Shown piece after piece: positions 63,358 to 64,000 of a DNA stretch of 64,000 nt. The stretch comes from Stenopsyche tienmushanensis (taxonomy: Eukaryota; Arthropoda; Insecta; Trichoptera; Stenopsychidae), in the NCBI GenBank assembly GCA_008973525.1, contig WACJ01000192.1, forward strand, positions 62,001-126,000. The letters are read 5' to 3'. Under the pieces are notes generated by a model. It saw nothing but the letters and a program-made list of their open reading frames with translations, was not told where the DNA came from and did no database searches. The position numbers and the translations under genes are program-made. The first letter of the stretch is position 1. Every line of letters starts with the position of its first letter.

Positions 63358-63690
63358 TCCTTTCAAACCGGAGAACATACACGCTACGCTCTAGTGTAAA
63401 TCCATTTTTCTTAATGTTCAATTTGCATGGTATCTGCTTTCTGTTGTTCAGCTATTTTTGTCTATTAATGTGTTGCGATGATGATGATTAATGATTTTAC
63501 TTCTGAAGGAGTAGATTTTGTAAAGGAGTGGTGATACTCGGCTAATGACGCCACTCCATAACAGTCAAGTGGGAATAAAAAAATTGATCAACGATAAGAA
63601 TGATGCGAATATCTTAATTATCAAAACAAACGCCTGCTTTCAAGACAACACGAACGAAAGTCGTCTTAACTTTGCTACCCTAATTTTTGT
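63358..63690 (-). mobile_element. Family-B TTAA-type element, reverse copy
   Basis: TTAA 63354-63357 precedes TCCTTTCAAACCGGAGAACA, the same end as the right end at 5112. The interior (63500-63690) is the reverse of 4745-4920. The far TTAA has been lost. Confidence 0.6.
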
Positions 63691-64000
63691 GCTCGAATCC
63701 CATTATTTCTGACGACATACCTACAATAGCTTAATTGGCTGTTGTAATATTCGGATGCTAAAGATGCATACAATACCATAAATTTAAGTCATTCTTAACA
63801 CATCACCTGCGGGAGCACTTATTAGCATCTTGTTAGAGCTAATAGATTAGCGTTTATTGCATTGCTGACACCTCTCTCGGAAGGGATTTAAATAGGGCCA
63901 CAATTATATTGTTATGAAGCTTTTTTACACTCTGCTTCAAAATTTATAGTTCACAAATTTTTATTGGGGGTTCATATTATATTATAGAGAAACCAGTCAC

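Overview
The window looks like nuclear DNA of an insect. It is AT-rich, the genes are split by GT-AG introns, and it is crowded with piggyBac-, hAT-, mariner- and pogo/Tigger-type DNA transposon remnants. The order of insect cannot be fixed from the sequence. No bacterial operon, CRISPR array, rRNA or convincing tRNA is seen.

Three conserved genes fill the first 20 kb. DPH5 (diphthine synthase, minus strand) enters from the left edge and ends at 2327. It stands head-to-head with TFB2M (mitochondrial transcription factor B2, plus strand, seven exons, 2760-5839), 432 bp away. AFTPH (aftiphilin, minus strand, five exons, 19784-11403) is convergent with TFB2M. Its introns hold a piggyBac remnant, a mariner remnant and a Tigger-like remnant in a row. 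The 5.5 kb between the TFB2M and AFTPH 3' ends is a field of TTAA-flanked miniature elements.

From about 20.5 kb to the right edge I find no multi-exon coding gene. Two GC-rich spots look like first coding exons on the plus strand: a short ATG exon followed by a GT donor at 20580, and another at 57980 inside a CpG-rich island of more than 1 kb (reading M-G-D-K before the donor). If real, most of the right two thirds is long intron, and the body of at least the second gene lies beyond 64 kb. The rest is spacer with at least ten repeat families.

The repeats are the most informative part of the right side. Several hAT copies can be bounded exactly, with 8-bp target duplications at 55543-56552 and 41394-41729. 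Piggybac-like elements sit between TTAA sites, and pogo/mariner-like elements between TA dinucleotides. The least ordinary object is a 65-bp tandem array at 53227-53550, with a two-unit relative at 45905-46035, built from the transposase segment around the third catalytic acidic residue. I see no undescribed defence or metabolic system. The novelty here lies in the transposon structures and the two candidate first exons.
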